Positions 33,415-42,650 of a DNA stretch of 64,000 bases are shown here, piece by piece. Both the position numbers and the translations under genes were made by a program. The notes beneath the pieces are model-generated. The model was not told the origin of the DNA. It saw only the letters and a list, made by a program, of their open reading frames with translations, and ran no database searches. Source of the stretch: an uncultured Collinsella sp. (GTDB taxonomy: Bacteria; Actinomycetota; Coriobacteriia; Coriobacteriales; Coriobacteriaceae); assembly GCA_934654835.1 (NCBI GenBank), contig CAKUGY010000009.1:1-64000 (forward strand), given 5' to 3'. Position 1 is the first letter of the stretch. The number at the start of each line of letters is the position of its first letter.

Positions 33415-34455
33415 TTACAGCTCGACGAGGTTGCCGGTCTCGGCGGCCTCCTTGACGGCGTTGAGAAGCGTGAGCGTCTTGACGTTGTCGGCGGGGGTCA
33501 CGACGGGCTCGACCTCGCGGCGGACGACCTTCACAAAGTGCTTGAGCTGCATCTTGTGCGGCAGCGCCGGGTCGACGGCCGGGATCTCCATCTGCAGCGG
33601 CTTGTGCCAGTTAGAGGCGCCGTCATAGGAGAACTGGTGCAGGCGGGGCAGCGACAGGGCGCCCTTGGTGCCGCCGATAAAGTAGGCGTCGGCGTCGAAG
33701 GGGCGGTACTGCGGATCCTCGCGAGCGGTGGCCTCCCAGTTCCAGGGGCTGGCGGTGGCGTCGGAGATGGTCATGCTCGCAAGCGCGCCATCGGCAAAGC
33801 GGACGTTGACCACGGCGGAGTCCTCGGTCTCAAAACCGCGGGCGGCGCTGGACTGCATACCCTGGACGGCGACGGGCTCGCCCAGCAGGTAACGGAGCAG
33901 GTCGACGTCGTGCACCAGGTTGACCAGGATCGGGCCGGCACCCTTCTTGCGGCGCCACTCGACGTCGAAGTACTCGTCGTTCTTATAGATCATGTAGTGG
34001 AAGCTCGACACGGTGAGCTTGCCCAGCTCGCCGGACTCGATGATCTCCTTGGCCTTGTTGACGAAGGGGTTGTGACGACGGTGCTGACCCACGAGCACGG
34101 GCACGCCGGCGGTCTCGGCCTCGGCGGCGAAGGCCTGGGCATCCTCGAGGTCGTTGGAGATCGGCTTTTCGACCAGCGGCACGATGTTGCGCTTGACGGC
34201 CTCGCGGGCAACGCCCAGGTGCAGGTCGTTGGGCGTGGCGATGATGACGGCCTCGGGCTTGACCTCGTCCATCATCTGGGCGGGATCGGTAAAGAACGGC
34301 ACGCCGGCGGCCTCGGCCGTGGCGCGGGCGCCCTCAAAGGCATCGGCGATGGCGACGAGCTCGGCCTCGGGCTCCTCGGTGACAAAGCGGATGTGGTTGC
34401 GGCCCATGGCGCCGGCGCCGATGACGGCAATGCGGACGGGGTTGAGCTCAGACAT
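33415..34455 (-). CDS. Gfo/Idh/MocA-family NAD(P)-dependent oxidoreductase
   Basis: This is a 346-residue sugar or cyclitol dehydrogenase-like protein. The Rossmann start RIAVIGAGAMGRNHIR lies near residue 9, the family motif VEKPISND near residue 97, and the substrate domain has GPILVNLVHDVDLLRYLLG with the catalytic-region His. AAGGAG precedes the ATG. It is the last gene of a three-gene operon with an MFS carrier and an SDR. This suggests uptake and two-step oxidation or epimerisation of a small polyhydroxy compound; the actual substrate is unknown. Confidence 0.85.
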   Translation of the reverse strand: MSELNPVRIAVIGAGAMGRNHIRFVTEEPEAELVAIADAFEGARATAEAAGVPFFTDPAQMMDEVKPEAVIIATPNDLHLGVAREAVKRNIVPLVEKPISNDLEDAQAFAAEAETAGVPVLVGQHRRHNPFVNKAKEIIESGELGKLTVSSFHYMIYKNDEYFDVEWRRKKGAGPILVNLVHDVDLLRYLLGEPVAVQGMQSSAARGFETEDSAVVNVRFADGALASMTISDATASPWNWEATAREDPQYRPFDADAYFIGGTKGALSLPRLHQFSYDGASNWHKPLQMEIPAVDPALPHKMQLKHFVKVVRREVEPVVTPADNVKTLTLLNAVKEAAETGNLVEL

Positions 34456-34522
34456 TTCGACTCCTTAATGCTGGTGGCGGTGGAATGCGGCAAGGGGGCG
34501 GCCCTTGCTGCATCAAGCAAAA

Positions 34523-35779
34523 CTAAGCGGACTTCTTCTTGCTGTCGGAGACCATCATGTAGACGGTGAGCACGACGGCGATGGCGGCGATCACGATGGC
34601 GCCGTAGAAGGACTGCTGGTAGGCGGCGCTGCCGGCCTCGGCGTGATACAGCACGGCGGTGATGGGCTGGCTGATCCAGGTGGAAGCGGCGTAGCCCAGG
34701 AACATGATGCCGTAGTTGACGCCGATGTTGCTGGTGCCGAAGGCGCCACCGGTGAGCGGCGGGTAGATGACGAGCAGGGCGCCAAAGCTAAAGCCGAGCA
34801 GGGCGAGCGCCACGAAGAACATGCTCTGCGTAAAGCTCATCGACATGATGACGAGCGCGACGATGGTGACGATAAGGCTGATGAGCAGCGACTTGTAGGC
34901 ACCGAGCTTGTCGATGATCTGACCAAAGGACAGGCGACCGACCAGGTTGGCGCAGGTGTTGACGGAGACGACCACACCGCCGAGGGCGACGGCAGCAGCA
35001 CTCGTGGGGTCGGCGAAGAGCTGGACGGCGGCGATGGAGGCAACCTTGCCGACGAGCAGGGTGCCGGCGGTAGCGGCGAAGGCGAAGGTGATGATGAGGA
35101 CCCAGAAGCGCGGGGTCTTGACCATCTCGCCCGGGGTGAGGTCGCCGAAGGTGCCGGCGTGGGCGCCGCCCTTGGGGGCCTCGAAGCCCTCGGGCAGCCA
35201 GCCGGCCTCGGGGGCCTTCAGGAACAGGGCGGAAGCGGCGATCATCACAAAGAAGATGACGCCGAGCGCCTTCAACGCGCCGAAGATGCCAAGGCTCGGG
35301 ATGAGCAGCGAGGCGAGCACCGGGGACAGCACAGCGGGGCCGGCGGTCGAAGCGGCCAGGGTGATGCCGGAGGCGAGGCCCTTCTTGTCGATGAACCACT
35401 TCTGACCCGTGGTGAGTGCCGGGTTGTAACCCAGGCCGTTGCCGACGGCGGCGACGAGCGAGAACCACAGGTAGAACTGCCACGGCTCGGTGACGGTGCC
35501 GGACATGAACCAACCCACGCCGTAGCACACGGCGGCGGCGATCACGACGTTGCGGGGACCGATCTTATCGGAGATGCGGCCGGCGAAGATGCCCGTCACG
35601 GCCATGATGGTCTGAAAGACCGGGAAGGCCCAGGTAAGGGCGTTGGACCACTCGGGGTAGACGGCGAGCAAATTCTTGCTCACGACGGAATACAGCGCGA
35701 TGGAGCTGATGAAGAACATGGTGACGCACGCGGCGGAAAGCACGACGGCGCGGCCCTTGTTGGAGTTGGTGGAAGCCAT
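34523..35779 (-). CDS. MFS transporter, OFA (oxalate/formate antiporter) family
   Basis: This is a 418-residue carrier with twelve predicted membrane segments. The OFA-type motif GRISDKIGPRNVV lies near residue 67, YNPALTTGQKWFIDKKG near 130, and a second-half motif GRLSFGQIIDKLG near 270. Members move carboxylates by antiport or symport. The ATG at 35779 starts a short hydrophilic lead before helix 1; a longer start at 35824 lacks support. It lies 66 bases after the SDR and 67 before the Gfo/Idh gene, with which it is presumably co-transcribed. An organic acid or sugar acid is the likely substrate. Confidence 0.85.
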   Translation of the reverse strand: MASTNSNKGRAVVLSAACVTMFFISSIALYSVVSKNLLAVYPEWSNALTWAFPVFQTIMAVTGIFAGRISDKIGPRNVVIAAAVCYGVGWFMSGTVTEPWQFYLWFSLVAAVGNGLGYNPALTTGQKWFIDKKGLASGITLAASTAGPAVLSPVLASLLIPSLGIFGALKALGVIFFVMIAASALFLKAPEAGWLPEGFEAPKGGAHAGTFGDLTPGEMVKTPRFWVLIITFAFAATAGTLLVGKVASIAAVQLFADPTSAAAVALGGVVVSVNTCANLVGRLSFGQIIDKLGAYKSLLISLIVTIVALVIMSMSFTQSMFFVALALLGFSFGALLVIYPPLTGGAFGTSNIGVNYGIMFLGYAASTWISQPITAVLYHAEAGSAAYQQSFYGAIVIAAIAVVLTVYMMVSDSKKKSA

Positions 35780-35845
35780 TGGACTCTTTCTAATCGATGC
35801 GGGGAGGGGAGGGGTTTGCCCCATGTCCCTCTCTACCGGGTGGGT

Positions 35846-36727
35846 TTACTGGTCGGTCGGCTTAGCGACGCCGGACTCATCGGACCAGAGCTCGACACCC
35901 TTGTTTTTAAGGTAGTTGTCGGCGTATGCGCGACGGCCGCCGGGCTTGGCGGTGAGGTCGCCCATCATGTTGGAGAAGCCGCCGTCGACCTTGATGGCGT
36001 CGCCGGTGGTAAAGTCCGAGCGCTTGGACGCCAAGAACATGACGGCGTTGGCGATATCGCTGACCTCGCCGATGCGGCGCGTGGCGATCAGGCGGCTGCG
36101 GCTTTTCTCGACCTCGGGATCGGCGTAGAAGTTGGCCGACATGGGGGTCTTGACGAAGCAGGGCTCGACGCAGTTGGAGCGCACGCCGTAGGGACCCCAC
36201 TCGGCGGCGAGCATCTTGGACATCATGTTGACGCCGGCCTTGGTGGAGCTGTACACGCCCGAGAACGTCTCGGGGGAGTGGCTGGCGACGGTGGAGATGT
36301 GCACCAGACGACCCTGGCCGGCCTTGATCATCTCGCGACCAAAGCGCTGCGAGGTGATGAAATAGCCGGTGAGGTTGACGTTGAGCACCTGCTCCCAGTC
36401 GCTCAGCGGCAGGTCCTCCATAGCGGCGAAGCGCAGGATGCCGGCGGTGTTGACGAGGACGTCGACGCGGCCGAAGTTGGCGATGGTGGCGTCGACGGCG
36501 GCCTGAACCTCGGCCTCATCGGTGGCGTTCATCTTGTAACCTTCAGCGTGGATGCCAAACTCGGCGGCGAGGTCGGCGGCAGCGGCCTTGACCTTCTCCT
36601 CGTCCAGGTCGAGCATGACGACGTTGGCGCCATTGCGGGCGAACTCGCGGCAGATCTCGGCGCCCATACCGCCGAGTGCGCCAGTCACGGCGCAGACATC
36701 GCCCTCGAGCTTAAGCCAATTGCTCAT
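35846..36727 (-). CDS. Short-chain dehydrogenase/reductase
   Basis: This is a 293-residue classical SDR. The cofactor motif TGALGGMG lies near residue 16, NTAGILRF near 93, the catalytic Ser in HISTVAS near 145, and YSSTK with catalytic Tyr and Lys near 159-163. A C-terminal extension of about 35 residues follows the usual DGGFSNM end. It is the first gene of the operon transcribed away from the LysR regulator. It resembles sugar-acid or polyol dehydrogenases; a steroid or bile-acid substrate cannot be excluded for a gut actinobacterium. Substrate assignment would be guesswork. Confidence 0.85.
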   Translation of the reverse strand: MSNWLKLEGDVCAVTGALGGMGAEICREFARNGANVVMLDLDEEKVKAAAADLAAEFGIHAEGYKMNATDEAEVQAAVDATIANFGRVDVLVNTAGILRFAAMEDLPLSDWEQVLNVNLTGYFITSQRFGREMIKAGQGRLVHISTVASHSPETFSGVYSSTKAGVNMMSKMLAAEWGPYGVRSNCVEPCFVKTPMSANFYADPEVEKSRSRLIATRRIGEVSDIANAVMFLASKRSDFTTGDAIKVDGGFSNMMGDLTAKPGGRRAYADNYLKNKGVELWSDESGVAKPTDQ

Positions 36728-36960
36728 AGGAACTTCCCTTCTTGTGCCTCCCAGTGGGTCGCTCCCATTAACCGACCCACGTGGTTTTCGCTGGTTATCG
36801 TATGCTTTGCGTTTGCGCAGGTGAATTGCATATTTGTTAGAATGGCGTTAACCGTAGGTTCATACCGCTTGATGTGATTTGTATCCGATTGAGCGCGTGA
36901 CCTGCGAAAACGACCCCCTGCGGCACTGTGTGGCCGTACGTGTGAAAACGGAGAGACGAC

Positions 36961-37839
36961 GTGTACGATCGACGACTTGAGGCTATATCTGCCGCCGCGG
37001 AGCTGGGAAGTTTCTCGCGTGCCGCGACAAAGCTGCGCGTGTCGACGCCGGCGCTCGTCAAACAGGTATCGGGGTTCGAGGCCGAGTTCGGCATCACGCT
37101 GTTCGAGCGCTCACATTCGGGCGTCAAGGTGACGCCGGCGGGCGCTTTGCTGGTGGACGACGCGCGCTCAATCATGCGGCAGTCCGAGGATGCCCTGCGC
37201 CGCGCCCGGCGTGCGGCGGGTGATGGCGGTGCGGTGCGCTTAGGCGTATCGATGATGTGTCCGGGGCGTCAGACGCTTTCGATGTGGACGGGCGTGCACG
37301 AGCTGGAGCCGTCGCTGCGTTTTGAGATCGTGCCGGTGAGCGACCTGTACGACGAGCGCGAGACCGTCATGCGCAGCTTGGGCCGCGAGGTCGATGTGGT
37401 GCAGTCGAGTTTTTCGACCCCGCGCTGGGGCGACGCCTGCCAAAAGCTCCTTATCGTCAACGTGCCGTTTTATATCGATGTGCCGCGCACGAGCCCGCTT
37501 GCGCGTAAGAGCCGCATCACAGTTGCCGACCTGGAGGGCATGCGCCTGCGCGTACTGCGCCACGGCAACGACGCCATGGACAGTCTGCGCATCGACCTTT
37601 TGGCCGACGGTGGCGTGGACGTGATCGACGTGGATAGCTTCGACTTCGCGCTCTTTAACGAGGCCGAGGAAAAGGGCGACGCGGTACTCACCTGCGGCGC
37701 ATGGTCGGGCGTGCATCCAGCCTTTGTGGGCGTGCCGTTCCTATGCGGCCGCGAGGTGCCGGTCTATCTGCACTACCCGCTCGAGCCCACCTTACAAGTG
37801 CAAAAATTCGTCAACGCCATGGCGCAGCTTCTCAAGTAG
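36961..37839 (+). CDS. LysR-family transcriptional regulator
   Basis: This is a 292-residue LysR-type regulator. The winged helix-turn-helix lies at residues 1-60 (EAISAAAELGSFSRAATKL, ALVKQVSGFEAEFGITLFER). A periplasmic-binding-like effector domain follows from about residue 85. The start is GTG at 36961, with GGAGAG five bases upstream. It diverges from the SDR/MFS/Gfo operon across 233 bp, the classic arrangement for a LysR activator of the neighbouring operon. The effector is probably the transported compound or a product. Confidence 0.88.
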   Translation: MYDRRLEAISAAAELGSFSRAATKLRVSTPALVKQVSGFEAEFGITLFERSHSGVKVTPAGALLVDDARSIMRQSEDALRRARRAAGDGGAVRLGVSMMCPGRQTLSMWTGVHELEPSLRFEIVPVSDLYDERETVMRSLGREVDVVQSSFSTPRWGDACQKLLIVNVPFYIDVPRTSPLARKSRITVADLEGMRLRVLRHGNDAMDSLRIDLLADGGVDVIDVDSFDFALFNEAEEKGDAVLTCGAWSGVHPAFVGVPFLCGREVPVYLHYPLEPTLQVQKFVNAMAQLLK

Positions 37840-37848
37840 CGACCTTGG

Positions 37849-37979
37849 CGATGATTTTTCTGGGACGGGGACTAAAAAATCATTTTGAGCAACGCGAGGT
37901 GGAAGCCCCGTCCCAAAAAGATTGGTCCCCGCCGCATATCCAAAATGATTTTTTAATCCCCGTCCCAGAAAAATCATCG
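37849..37979. repeat. Palindromic element with GGGACGGGG core (39-bp arms)
   Basis: Arms 37849-37887 and 37941-37979 are reverse complements with one mismatch (CGATGATTTTTCTGGGACGG...). The loop holds another GCCCCGTCCCAAAAAG, the motif also seen in the P4 elements. It starts ten bases after the LysR stop. Confidence 0.85.
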
Positions 37980-37985
37980 GCACCA

Positions 37986-38025
37986 AAAAGCCCCCGCAGC
38001 TCGTGTGAACTGCGGGGGCTTTGTT
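37986..38025 (+). terminator. Terminator downstream of the LysR gene
   Basis: AAAGCCCCCGCAG pairs with CTGCGGGGGCTTT over ten bases. Confidence 0.75.
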
Positions 38026-38041
38026 CGTCATGGCGTTTCGT

Positions 38042-38147
38042 GTCTGGGTCGCTGAGATGGGTCGATTTGCCCCGAAAGAGGAGGGCATTGACCTTAGGGT
38101 CATGCCCGACGAATGAGCGGCAAATCGGCCATCTCAGTGAGCCAGAC
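38042..38147. repeat. Nested inverted repeat at the ABC exporter 3' end
   Basis: Outer arms 38042-38071 and 38119-38147 pair almost fully (CTGAGATGG...CGATTTGCC). A nested hairpin, GGGCATTGAC with GTCATGCCC, fills the loop. The right arm ends on the first base of the ABC gene's stop codon. Together with 37849-38025 it accounts for the gap 37840-38146. Confidence 0.75.
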
Positions 38148-40066
38148 TACTCCAGCTCAAACGCTCCAGTGTAGAGCTGATAGTAGTACCCGCGCTTGGC
38201 GATGAGCTCGTCGTGGTTGCCGCGCTCGATGATGCGGCCGTGATCCAGGCAGATGATCGCGTCGGAGTTACGCACGGTGCTCAGGCGGTGTGCGATGACA
38301 AACGTCGTGCGGCCCTCCATGAGCTTGTCCATGCCCTCCTGCACGATGGCCTCGGTGCGGGTGTCGATGGAGCTCGTGGCCTCGTCCAGAATCATCGCCG
38401 GCGGATCGGCGACAGCAGCGCGCGCAATCGAGATCAGCTGGCGCTGGCCCTGCGACAGCTGCGCACCGTTGCCGGTGAGCATGGTGTCGTAGCCGTCGGG
38501 CAGGCGGGTGATAAAGTCGTCGGCGCCCGCGAGCTTGGCAGCCGCGATGCACTCCTCGTCGGTGGCGTCCAGGTTGCCGTAGCGGATGTTGTCCATCACG
38601 GTGCCGGTGAACAGGTTCACGTCCTGCAGCACCACGCCCAGCGAGCGACGCAGGTCAGACTTGCGAATTTTGTTGACGTTGATACCGTCGTAGCGGATCT
38701 TGCCGTCGGCAATATCGTAGAAACGGTTGATGAGGTTGGTGATGGTCGTCTTACCGGCACCGGTGGCACCGACAAATGCGACCTTCTGGCCCGGCTTGGC
38801 GTACACGGACACGCCGTGCAGCACCTCGTGGTCGGGCGTGTAACCAAAGTCCACGTTGTCCATGACCAGGTCGCCGCGCAGCGGCACGTACTCGATCTCG
38901 CCGGTCGCGCGGTGCGGGTGCTTCCAGGCCCACATGCCGGTGTGGTGGTCGGCCTCCTCGAGCTGCCAGGTGTCGGGATTCACCTGTGCGTTGACGAGCG
39001 TCACGTAGCCCTCGTCGGCCTCGGGCTCCTCGTCGAGTAGCTCAAAGATACGCTCGGCGCCGGCAAGGCCCATGACCACGGCGTTGATCTGCTGCGAGAT
39101 CTGGCCGATCTGGCCGCAGAACTGCTTGGTCATGTTGAGGAACGGCACCACGACGGCGATGGAGAGCGCCATGCCCGAGAGGCTCAGGTTGGGCACGCCC
39201 AGCGCCAGGAAGATGCCGCCGGTCAGCGCGACCAGCACGTAGAGCAAGTCGCCCAGGTTCCCGAGGATCGGCATGAGGATGTTGGCGTACATGTTGGCCT
39301 TCTGCGAGACCTCGAAGAGCTTCTCGTTGCGCTCGTCAAAATCGGCCTCGGCGGCGGACTCGTGACAGAACGCCTTGACGACTTTCTGGCCGTTCATGAC
39401 TTCCTCGATATGGCCCTCGACCACGCCGAGCTCGGTCTGCTGCGCGATAAAGAAGCGCGCGGAGTTGGAGCCGAGCAGCTTGGTCATAAAGGCCATAAAG
39501 GCGACGCCGGCAATGATGACTAGGCACATCCACGCGCTGTAGTACAGCATGATGAAGAACACGGTGACGATGACGATGATCGTCATGAGCAGGTTGGGCA
39601 GCGACTGGCTGATCATCTGGCGCAGCGTGTCGATGTCGTTGGTGTAGTGGCTCATGATGTCGCCGCGCTGGTGCGTGTCGAAGTAGCGGATCGGCAGGTC
39701 CTGCATGCGGTTGAACATCTTCTCGCGCAGCTTCTCGAGCGAGCCCTGCGTGATGACGGCCATGGCGCGGTTCCAGAAGAGCGATGACGCGACGCCCACG
39801 GCATAGATGCAGCCGAGGGTGGTCACAAGCTTCAAGATCTTGGGCTGCGCGGCCGTCCAGTCGCCCGACTGCCACGATTCGCTAATGACCTGCAGCGCGC
39901 TCTGGAGAAACGTCGCGCCGATGGAATTGATGATGGCGCAGAGCACCACGCCGGCGACGACGAGGGGCAAAAGCACTGGGTAGAAGCCAAAGAGCATCTT
40001 GATGAGGCGCGTCATGGTGCCGCCCTTGCGGTTGCGCGCGCGCTCGGCGGTAGCTGCCTTACTCAT
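38147..40066 (-). CDS. ABC exporter, ATP-binding/permease half-transporter (second subunit)
   Basis: This is a 639-residue half-transporter with six membrane helices (about residues 20-330) and a C-terminal ATPase. The ATPase has Walker A GATGAGKTT, Q-loop LQDVNLF, signature LSQGQ, Walker B MILDEATSS and IAHRLST. An insert of about 60 residues rich in Trp/His lies between the two parts. The ATG at 40066 overlaps the stop of the preceding gene (ATGAGTAA), and AGGAGGCGAGG precedes it. With the adjacent half-transporter it should form a heterodimer like BmrCD or LmrCD. The pair is probably a drug or peptide exporter controlled by the MarR gene at the head of the operon. Confidence 0.9.
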   Translation of the reverse strand: MSKAATAERARNRKGGTMTRLIKMLFGFYPVLLPLVVAGVVLCAIINSIGATFLQSALQVISESWQSGDWTAAQPKILKLVTTLGCIYAVGVASSLFWNRAMAVITQGSLEKLREKMFNRMQDLPIRYFDTHQRGDIMSHYTNDIDTLRQMISQSLPNLLMTIIVIVTVFFIMLYYSAWMCLVIIAGVAFMAFMTKLLGSNSARFFIAQQTELGVVEGHIEEVMNGQKVVKAFCHESAAEADFDERNEKLFEVSQKANMYANILMPILGNLGDLLYVLVALTGGIFLALGVPNLSLSGMALSIAVVVPFLNMTKQFCGQIGQISQQINAVVMGLAGAERIFELLDEEPEADEGYVTLVNAQVNPDTWQLEEADHHTGMWAWKHPHRATGEIEYVPLRGDLVMDNVDFGYTPDHEVLHGVSVYAKPGQKVAFVGATGAGKTTITNLINRFYDIADGKIRYDGINVNKIRKSDLRRSLGVVLQDVNLFTGTVMDNIRYGNLDATDEECIAAAKLAGADDFITRLPDGYDTMLTGNGAQLSQGQRQLISIARAAVADPPAMILDEATSSIDTRTEAIVQEGMDKLMEGRTTFVIAHRLSTVRNSDAIICLDHGRIIERGNHDELIAKRGYYYQLYTGAFELE

Positions 40067-41882
40067 GTGCCTCGCCTCCTTCCTGGGTCTGAGCTTGCGG
40101 TGCGGATGCCTCGGTGTCGGCTGCGACGGTCTCGGCCGCCTCCTCACCTTCGGCACTCATCTTGTTTTGCGAGGTAAAGGTCTCGCGGTAGATCTCGCTC
40201 GTCTTCAGCAGCTCGTCGTGGTTGCCGATGTCCTTGATGCGGCCGCCCTCCATGACGATGATGCGGTCGGCGTCCTGCACGGAGCTGATGCGCTGGGCGA
40301 TGATGAGCTTTGTCGTGTTGGGCAGGTAGCTCGCCAGGCCCTCGCGGATCTTGGCGTCGGTCTTGGTGTCGACGGCGCTCGTGGAGTCGTCCAGGATCAG
40401 AATCTTGGGGCGACGCAGCAGAGCACGTGCGATGCACAGGCGCTGCTTCTGGCCGCCGGAGACGTTGGAGCCGCCCTGCTCGATCCAGGTGTCATAGCCC
40501 TTGGGGAAGCCGTCGACAAACTCGTCGGCGCAGGCCAGGTGCGCGGCCTCGCGGACTTCCTCATCGGTGGCGTTGGGGTCGCCCCAGCGCAGGTTCTCGG
40601 CGATGGTGCCGCTAAACAGCACGTTTTTCTGCAGCACCATGGCTACCTGGTGGCGCAGCGCGTCCAAATCGTAATTGCGTACGTCCACGCCGCCGACGCG
40701 CACGGTGCCCTCGGTGACATCGTACAGGCGGGCGATCAGGTTCACGAGCGTCGACTTGGCCGAGCCGGTGCCGCCGATAATACCGATGGTCTCGCCGCTC
40801 TTAATGTGCAGGTCGATATCGTCGAGCGCCTGGCGTTTTGCATGCTCGGAATACTTAAAGCTCACGTGATCGAAGTCGATGGAGCCGTCGGCAACCTCGT
40901 GCACGGGCTCGGCGGGGTCGGCGATCGTGGGCTCGGCGGCCAGCACCTCGGTAATGCGGTGCGCCGACTCGTCGGCCATGGTCACCATGACAAAGATCAT
41001 CGACAGCTGCATCAGGCTCATCAGAATCTGGAAGCCGTAGGTAAAGATGGAGGAGAGCTGGCCCACGTCGAACAGGGTGCCCTGGCTCGTGATGATGAGC
41101 TCGGAACCCAGGTAGATGATGACGACGAACGCGCCGTTGACGCAGATGTTCATCATAGGGTTGTTGAAGGCGAGCAGCTTCTCGGCGCGGGTAAAGTCCA
41201 TCTGGACGTCGCGCGCGGCGGTGGCGAACTTCTCCTTCTCGTAGTCCTGGCGCACGTAGCTCTTGACTACGCGCATGCCGGTGACGTTTTCCTCCACAGA
41301 CTCGTTGAGCGCGTCGTACTTATGGAAGACGCGGGCAAAGATCGGGCGCACCTTATAGATGATGAAGAACAGGCCAAAGCCCAGCAGCGGAATGATGACC
41401 AAGTAGACCATGGCGACGCTGCCGCCCATGGCGTATGCCATGGTAAAGGCAAAGACCAGCACCAGCGGCGAGCGCACAGCGATGCGGATGAGCATCATAA
41501 AGGCCTGCTGCACGTTGTTGATGTCGGTGGTCAGGCGCGTGACGAGCGAGGAGCTCGAGAACTCGTCGATGTTGGCGAAGCTGAACGTCTGGATCTTGTA
41601 GAACAGGTCGCGACGCAGGTTCTTGGCAAAGCCGCAGCTGGCATGGCTGCAGGTGATGCCCGCGGCGGCGCCAAAGGCGAGTGACGTCAGCGCGATGAGT
41701 ATGAGAAGGCCGGCGGTGGGCAGCATCTCGGTAACGGCGGTGCCGTCCTTGATGGCGTCGATCATGTCGGCGGTGATAAACGGGATCATCATCTGGCAGA
41801 TTACCTCGCCAAGCACCAGCAGCGGCGTGGCGATCGTGACCTTCATGTAATCGCGGATGCTGCCCATGAGAGTTTTAATCAT
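40059..41882 (-). CDS. ABC exporter, ATP-binding/permease half-transporter (first subunit)
   Basis: This is a 607-residue half-transporter with six membrane helices and a C-terminal ATPase: Walker A GGTGSAKST, signature VSGGQ, Walker B ILILDDSTSAVD and IAQRISS. The Asp in LDDSTS where Glu is usual marks the degenerate catalytic site found in one subunit of heterodimeric exporters. The partner has canonical LDEATS. The start ATGATTAA overlaps the MarR stop by eight bases, so the three genes are translationally coupled. A C-terminal Glu/Ala-rich tail of about 35 residues is extra. Substrate unknown. Confidence 0.9.
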   Translation of the reverse strand: MIKTLMGSIRDYMKVTIATPLLVLGEVICQMMIPFITADMIDAIKDGTAVTEMLPTAGLLILIALTSLAFGAAAGITCSHASCGFAKNLRRDLFYKIQTFSFANIDEFSSSSLVTRLTTDINNVQQAFMMLIRIAVRSPLVLVFAFTMAYAMGGSVAMVYLVIIPLLGFGLFFIIYKVRPIFARVFHKYDALNESVEENVTGMRVVKSYVRQDYEKEKFATAARDVQMDFTRAEKLLAFNNPMMNICVNGAFVVIIYLGSELIITSQGTLFDVGQLSSIFTYGFQILMSLMQLSMIFVMVTMADESAHRITEVLAAEPTIADPAEPVHEVADGSIDFDHVSFKYSEHAKRQALDDIDLHIKSGETIGIIGGTGSAKSTLVNLIARLYDVTEGTVRVGGVDVRNYDLDALRHQVAMVLQKNVLFSGTIAENLRWGDPNATDEEVREAAHLACADEFVDGFPKGYDTWIEQGGSNVSGGQKQRLCIARALLRRPKILILDDSTSAVDTKTDAKIREGLASYLPNTTKLIIAQRISSVQDADRIIVMEGGRIKDIGNHDELLKTSEIYRETFTSQNKMSAEGEEAAETVAADTEASAPQAQTQEGGEAHE

Positions 41883-42381
41883 CCAGTTCCTCCCAGGTTA
41901 CGCGGATTTTCTCGAGCATCTCGGCAAGCTGTTCGCACTCGTCGTGAGTGAGGGCACTAAAGGCCTGCTCCCTAAAGCGGATGCGGGCGGCCTGGTCGAT
42001 GCGGGCCTTCTCCCAGCCGATCTCGGTCAAGCGAATGGTGAGCTGCCGGCGATCTTTTGGATTGCGGCTGCGCTCGATGATGCCGGCGCACTCGAGCTTG
42101 GACAAGATTTCGGAAAGCGACCCCGGCTTGAGGTCGAAGTGTATGCCGAGTTCCTGCTGCGACATCTCGCCGTTTTCCTGCTTGGCAAGCAGGCAGACGA
42201 TGGGCGCCTTGCCGGACACGCCGCCGCCGTGAAAGTGCATGTAGTGGCCGCAAAAGCCTAGGCCGCTCAGGATGCGCTTGGCGAGCTTGTCTTCGCCGTT
42301 AACTGCTTCGGGCACGTCTGCCGGCTGCGACGGGTCGCCGCCGGGTTCGTGCGGGCGAAGGTTAAGGGGTTCATCGCACAT
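41875..42381 (-). CDS. MarR-family repressor
   Basis: This is a 168-residue MarR-type regulator. The winged helix is visible as MSQQELGIHFDLKPGSLSEILSKLECAGIIERSRNPKDRRQ with the wing DRR motif. The N-terminal 35 residues are polar and probably disordered. A GFCGHYMHFHGGG stretch with His and Cys near residue 45 may bind a metal or be redox sensitive; this is inference. AAGGAG lies 12 bases before the ATG, longer than ideal. It leads the operon with the two exporter genes. TTAGTTAGG/CCTAACTAA around its promoter is the likely autoregulatory operator. Confidence 0.87.
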   Translation of the reverse strand: MCDEPLNLRPHEPGGDPSQPADVPEAVNGEDKLAKRILSGLGFCGHYMHFHGGGVSGKAPIVCLLAKQENGEMSQQELGIHFDLKPGSLSEILSKLECAGIIERSRNPKDRRQLTIRLTEIGWEKARIDQAARIRFREQAFSALTHDECEQLAEMLEKIRVTWEELDD

Positions 42382-42402
42382 GAATTCGTATCGCTCCTTT
42401 CT

Positions 42403-42465
42403 TTAGTTAGGTAGTGGGATTGTTTTGTGCCTAACTAATCTAGGAGCGTAAGAAATAATTGTCAA
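42403..42465 (-). promoter_or_regulatory. Promoter and operator of the marR-ABC exporter operon
   Basis: On the minus strand TTGACA (42465-42460), a 17-base spacer and TAGATT (42442-42437) form a near-consensus promoter. Perfect inverted arms TTAGTTAGG (42403-42411) and CCTAACTAA (42430-42438) follow. One overlaps the -10 and the other the transcribed leader, which fits repression by the MarR protein. Confidence 0.7.
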
Positions 42466-42650
42466 GGTACCAAACTGATTGTTATGCGGTTTTACCAAAC
42501 CGCGCAACGGCTCGACGCTGCGCGGGTCGCATTTGAGACAAGGTGACCCGCTCGCTGGCATTGCCAAAACATCGACGTTGCCAAACCTGCCAAAAAGGGA
42601 CAGGTTTATTTTGGTCGGTTTTATCTGGGGAAACGGCGGTTTGGTGCTAG

